A stretch of DNA of 64,000 bases from contig DFVG01000030.1 of NCBI GenBank assembly GCA_002379985.1, positions 2,129 to 66,128 of the forward strand. Direction: 5' to 3'. Positions 62,391-64,000 of this stretch are shown piece by piece. The translations under genes and the position numbers were made by a program. This DNA is from Flavobacteriaceae bacterium UBA4166 (GTDB lineage: Bacteria; Bacteroidota; Bacteroidia; Flavobacteriales; Flavobacteriaceae). The stretch's first letter is position 1, and every line of letters begins with the position of its first letter. Under the pieces are notes generated by a model that was not told the origin of the DNA, did not search any database, and worked only from the letters and a program-made list of their open reading frames with translations.

Positions 62391-63449
62391 TTAGTTCTCT
62401 TCTTGGCTCATACCATCCCACCCTCTTGCAATAAGCGGAATTTTTGTATTCGCCCGTGTGATCAGGTGACTTCCTTCGGAAGCTGCCGTCATATGCCCGA
62501 TCACCGTAAGGTTTGGATTTCCTTTTATCTTCGGAAAATCATCGGCATCAATGGTGAATAAAAGTTCGTAATCTTCTCCTCCACTCAGCGCAATGGTGGT
62601 ACTATCTAATTCAAATTCTTCACAAGTTGCCATTACTTGAGGGTCTAGTGGAATTTTTTCTTCGTACAGATTACAACCCGTTTGTGAATGTTTACATAAA
62701 TGCAAGATCTCTGAAGACAATCCGTCGCTAATATCGATCATGGCGGTAGGCTGCACTTTAAGAGAATCTAACAATTTGGGAACGTCTTTTCGCGCTTCCG
62801 GCTTTAATTGACGTTCAATAAGGTAGCTGTAAGGTTCCAGATCGGGCTGGGCTTTTGGATTCACTTGAAACACTTGCTTTTCGCGTTCCAGCACCTGTAA
62901 GCCTAAGTAAGCTGCTCCTAAATCGCCCGTAAGCACCAACAGATCATTTTCTTTGGCACCACTTCGGTAGGTGATCTTTTCAGCGGGCGCACATCCTAAG
63001 GCGGTAATACTAATGACGAGTCCCGAAGTAGAAGACGTAGTATCCCCGCCAACGACATCAACCTTATATCCATTGGCGGCGGCCAGGATGCCCGCATAAA
63101 GTTCTTCTAATGCTTCTACAGGAAACCTGTTAGAAGCCGCTATCGAAACTGTTAGTTGCTTTGCTTCAGCATTCATAGCATACACGTCAGATAAATTGAC
63201 CATCACCGCTTTGTACCCCAAATGTTTTAAAGGCATGTAACTTAGGTCAAAATGCACCCCTTCCACCAAGAGATCGGTTGTCACGACCCATTGTTGTTTA
63301 TCTTTCGGTTGCAACACCGCAGCATCATCACCAATTCCCTTTACCGTGGTATCGTGATGTATTTTGAAATGTTTTGTAAGGTGATCTATCAGCTTGAATT
63401 CTCCCAATTCGGAAACTGGCGTTCTTGCACTATCTTTCTCTTCGAACAT
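62391..63449 (-). CDS. thiL: Thiamine-monophosphate kinase
   Basis: ThiL phosphorylates thiamine monophosphate to the active cofactor thiamine diphosphate. The 352-residue protein has the ATP/metal motif KGIGDDAAVLQP near residue 42, TTDLLVEGVHFDLSYMP, VNLSDVYAMNAEAKQL, VVGGDTTSS and AMIDISDGLSSEILHL, all typical ThiL motifs, with GGEDYELLFT near the end. No other thiamine gene is in the window. A TATTTTTG lies about 20 bases upstream. Confidence 0.95.
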   Translation of the reverse strand: MFEEKDSARTPVSELGEFKLIDHLTKHFKIHHDTTVKGIGDDAAVLQPKDKQQWVVTTDLLVEGVHFDLSYMPLKHLGYKAVMVNLSDVYAMNAEAKQLTVSIAASNRFPVEALEELYAGILAAANGYKVDVVGGDTTSSTSGLVISITALGCAPAEKITYRSGAKENDLLVLTGDLGAAYLGLQVLEREKQVFQVNPKAQPDLEPYSYLIERQLKPEARKDVPKLLDSLKVQPTAMIDISDGLSSEILHLCKHSQTGCNLYEEKIPLDPQVMATCEEFELDSTTIALSGGEDYELLFTIDADDFPKIKGNPNLTVIGHMTAASEGSHLITRANTKIPLIARGWDGMSQEEN

Positions 63450-63566
63450 ACGGCTAAGTTTTCAGCACAAAAATACACAGAATCTAAGAGAAACGCGATG
63501 CAATACAGAGATTTCAACCCATGAGAAAGTAGTCTCTTTTCTTTTACACAATAATTCTAAACACCT

Positions 63567-63598
63567 ATTGTCTACACGCCACAGATTGAATACTTTTA
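63567..63598 (+). promoter_or_regulatory. Probable promoter for the choice-of-anchor B gene
   Basis: ATTG (63567-63570), a 20-base spacer and TACTTTTA (63591-63598) are close to the Bacteroidota consensus, each with one mismatch. The leader would be about 105 bases. The rest of the 257-base divergent gap with thiL shows nothing clear. Confidence 0.45.
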
Positions 63599-63706
63599 CC
63601 GTTAGGTTTTAGCATTTATTTCGACTGAAAACATCGAAGATCACAGTTAACACCTCTCAATGAAATTTTTTACCGAGAAACTCGTTCTCTACATTAAAAC
63701 CCATAC

Positions 63707-64000
63707 ATGAAACACTTTCTACTTTTATTGCTTTGTATCGCCACCACGCAACTTACGGCACAAACCCCTTGTGAAGGCGGAACTGCAGGCGGCTTCGACT
63801 GTAATGATTACGATTTAATTTTTCAGGCAAGTCCTGGCGAAATGGATGCTAGCTTTGCCAACGACTCTTGGGGATGGACCGATCCTGATACGGGAATTGA
63901 ATATGCACTGATAGGGCTGAATAATGGAACCGCTTTCTTTGATCTCTCCGACCCTGTGAATGCGATCTATCTCGGGAAGCTTCCAACACATACCGATTCA
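63707..64000 (+). CDS. Choice-of-anchor B family secreted protein (5' part only)
   Basis: The first 98 codons of a gene running off the window. It has signal MKHFLLLLLCIATTQLTA and then QTPCEGGTAGGFDCNDYDLI, NDSWGWTDPDTGIEYALIGL and NGTAFFDLSDPVNAIYLGKL. These LVIVD-like propeller words mark the choice-of-anchor B family, which is usually secreted and often bears a T9SS tail. The C-terminus, which would settle the anchor, lies outside the window. Confidence 0.82.
   Translation, partial: MKHFLLLLLCIATTQLTAQTPCEGGTAGGFDCNDYDLIFQASPGEMDASFANDSWGWTDPDTGIEYALIGLNNGTAFFDLSDPVNAIYLGKLPTHTDS

Overview
This window is ordinary chromosomal backbone from a member of the Bacteroidota, almost certainly the family Flavobacteriaceae. 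The evidence is the gliding genes gldD and gldE next to mutY and ssb, two secreted proteins ending in type IX secretion (T9SS) sorting domains, the DUF4270 and DUF4199 families, an L21 protein fused to a helix-hairpin-helix tail, repeated TAnnTTTG promoter -7 elements, and the lack of obvious Shine-Dalgarno sites. Genes are tightly packed and base composition looks even. I see no rRNA, tRNA, CRISPR array, transposase, integrase or phage gene, and no gene-free stretch longer than 300 bases.

Layout. 1-6.1 kb (minus strand): rpmA-rplU, a DUF4199 membrane protein, a DMT exporter, then gldD-gldE-ssb-mutY. 6.2-9 kb (plus): HU, an unlisted 30-residue very basic ORF that is probably a small ribosomal protein, a structured leader, rng and recX. 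9-10.6 kb (minus): a JmjC-like oxygenase and a two-FN3 lipoprotein. 10.7-16.2 kb (minus): a biotin cluster bioF-bioD-bioA-ketosynthase-bioB, interrupted before bioB by a repeat-like element. 16.3-18.2 kb: atpD-atpC, with a long hairpin filling the spacer. 18.3-24.3 kb (minus): a GT5-only glycogen synthase homologue, DUF4270, glmS, a sulfotransferase-like protein and a class IV aminotransferase. 24.4-31.8 kb (plus): panC, panD, an LPG-synthase-type membrane protein, a hydrolase lacking its serine, radA, an M23 lipoprotein and an acyl-CoA dehydrogenase.

31.8-42.5 kb: an OmpA-family lipoprotein and xth (minus), a 1138-residue outer-membrane protein (plus), and two paralogous T9SS cargo proteins flanking a small lipoprotein. 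42.6-50 kb: glyS, a coiled-coil membrane protein, comF, an Ig-like lipoprotein, and a methionine aminotransferase-ankyrin-omega-amidase operon. 50-53.5 kb: sdhCAB. 53.6-64 kb: a large Asp-box propeller protein, an M24 aminopeptidase, an APC permease, an orphan CBM48-like protein, brnQ, an alpha/beta hydrolase, a tandem pair of mini zinc ribbons, thiL and the start of a choice-of-anchor B protein.

Most genes are housekeeping. The points most worth a second look are: the rng upstream region, which has an exact TTGACA-N17-TATAAT overlapping a 24-bp perfect palindrome; the ketosynthase embedded in the biotin cluster; the overlapping aminotransferase/sulfotransferase pair; the paired C-x4-H-x16-C-x2-C proteins; loss of the zinc-link cysteines in RNase G; and the GHD (instead of GHS) hydrolase. 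Function calls rest on motif and family recognition by eye; no database search was possible.
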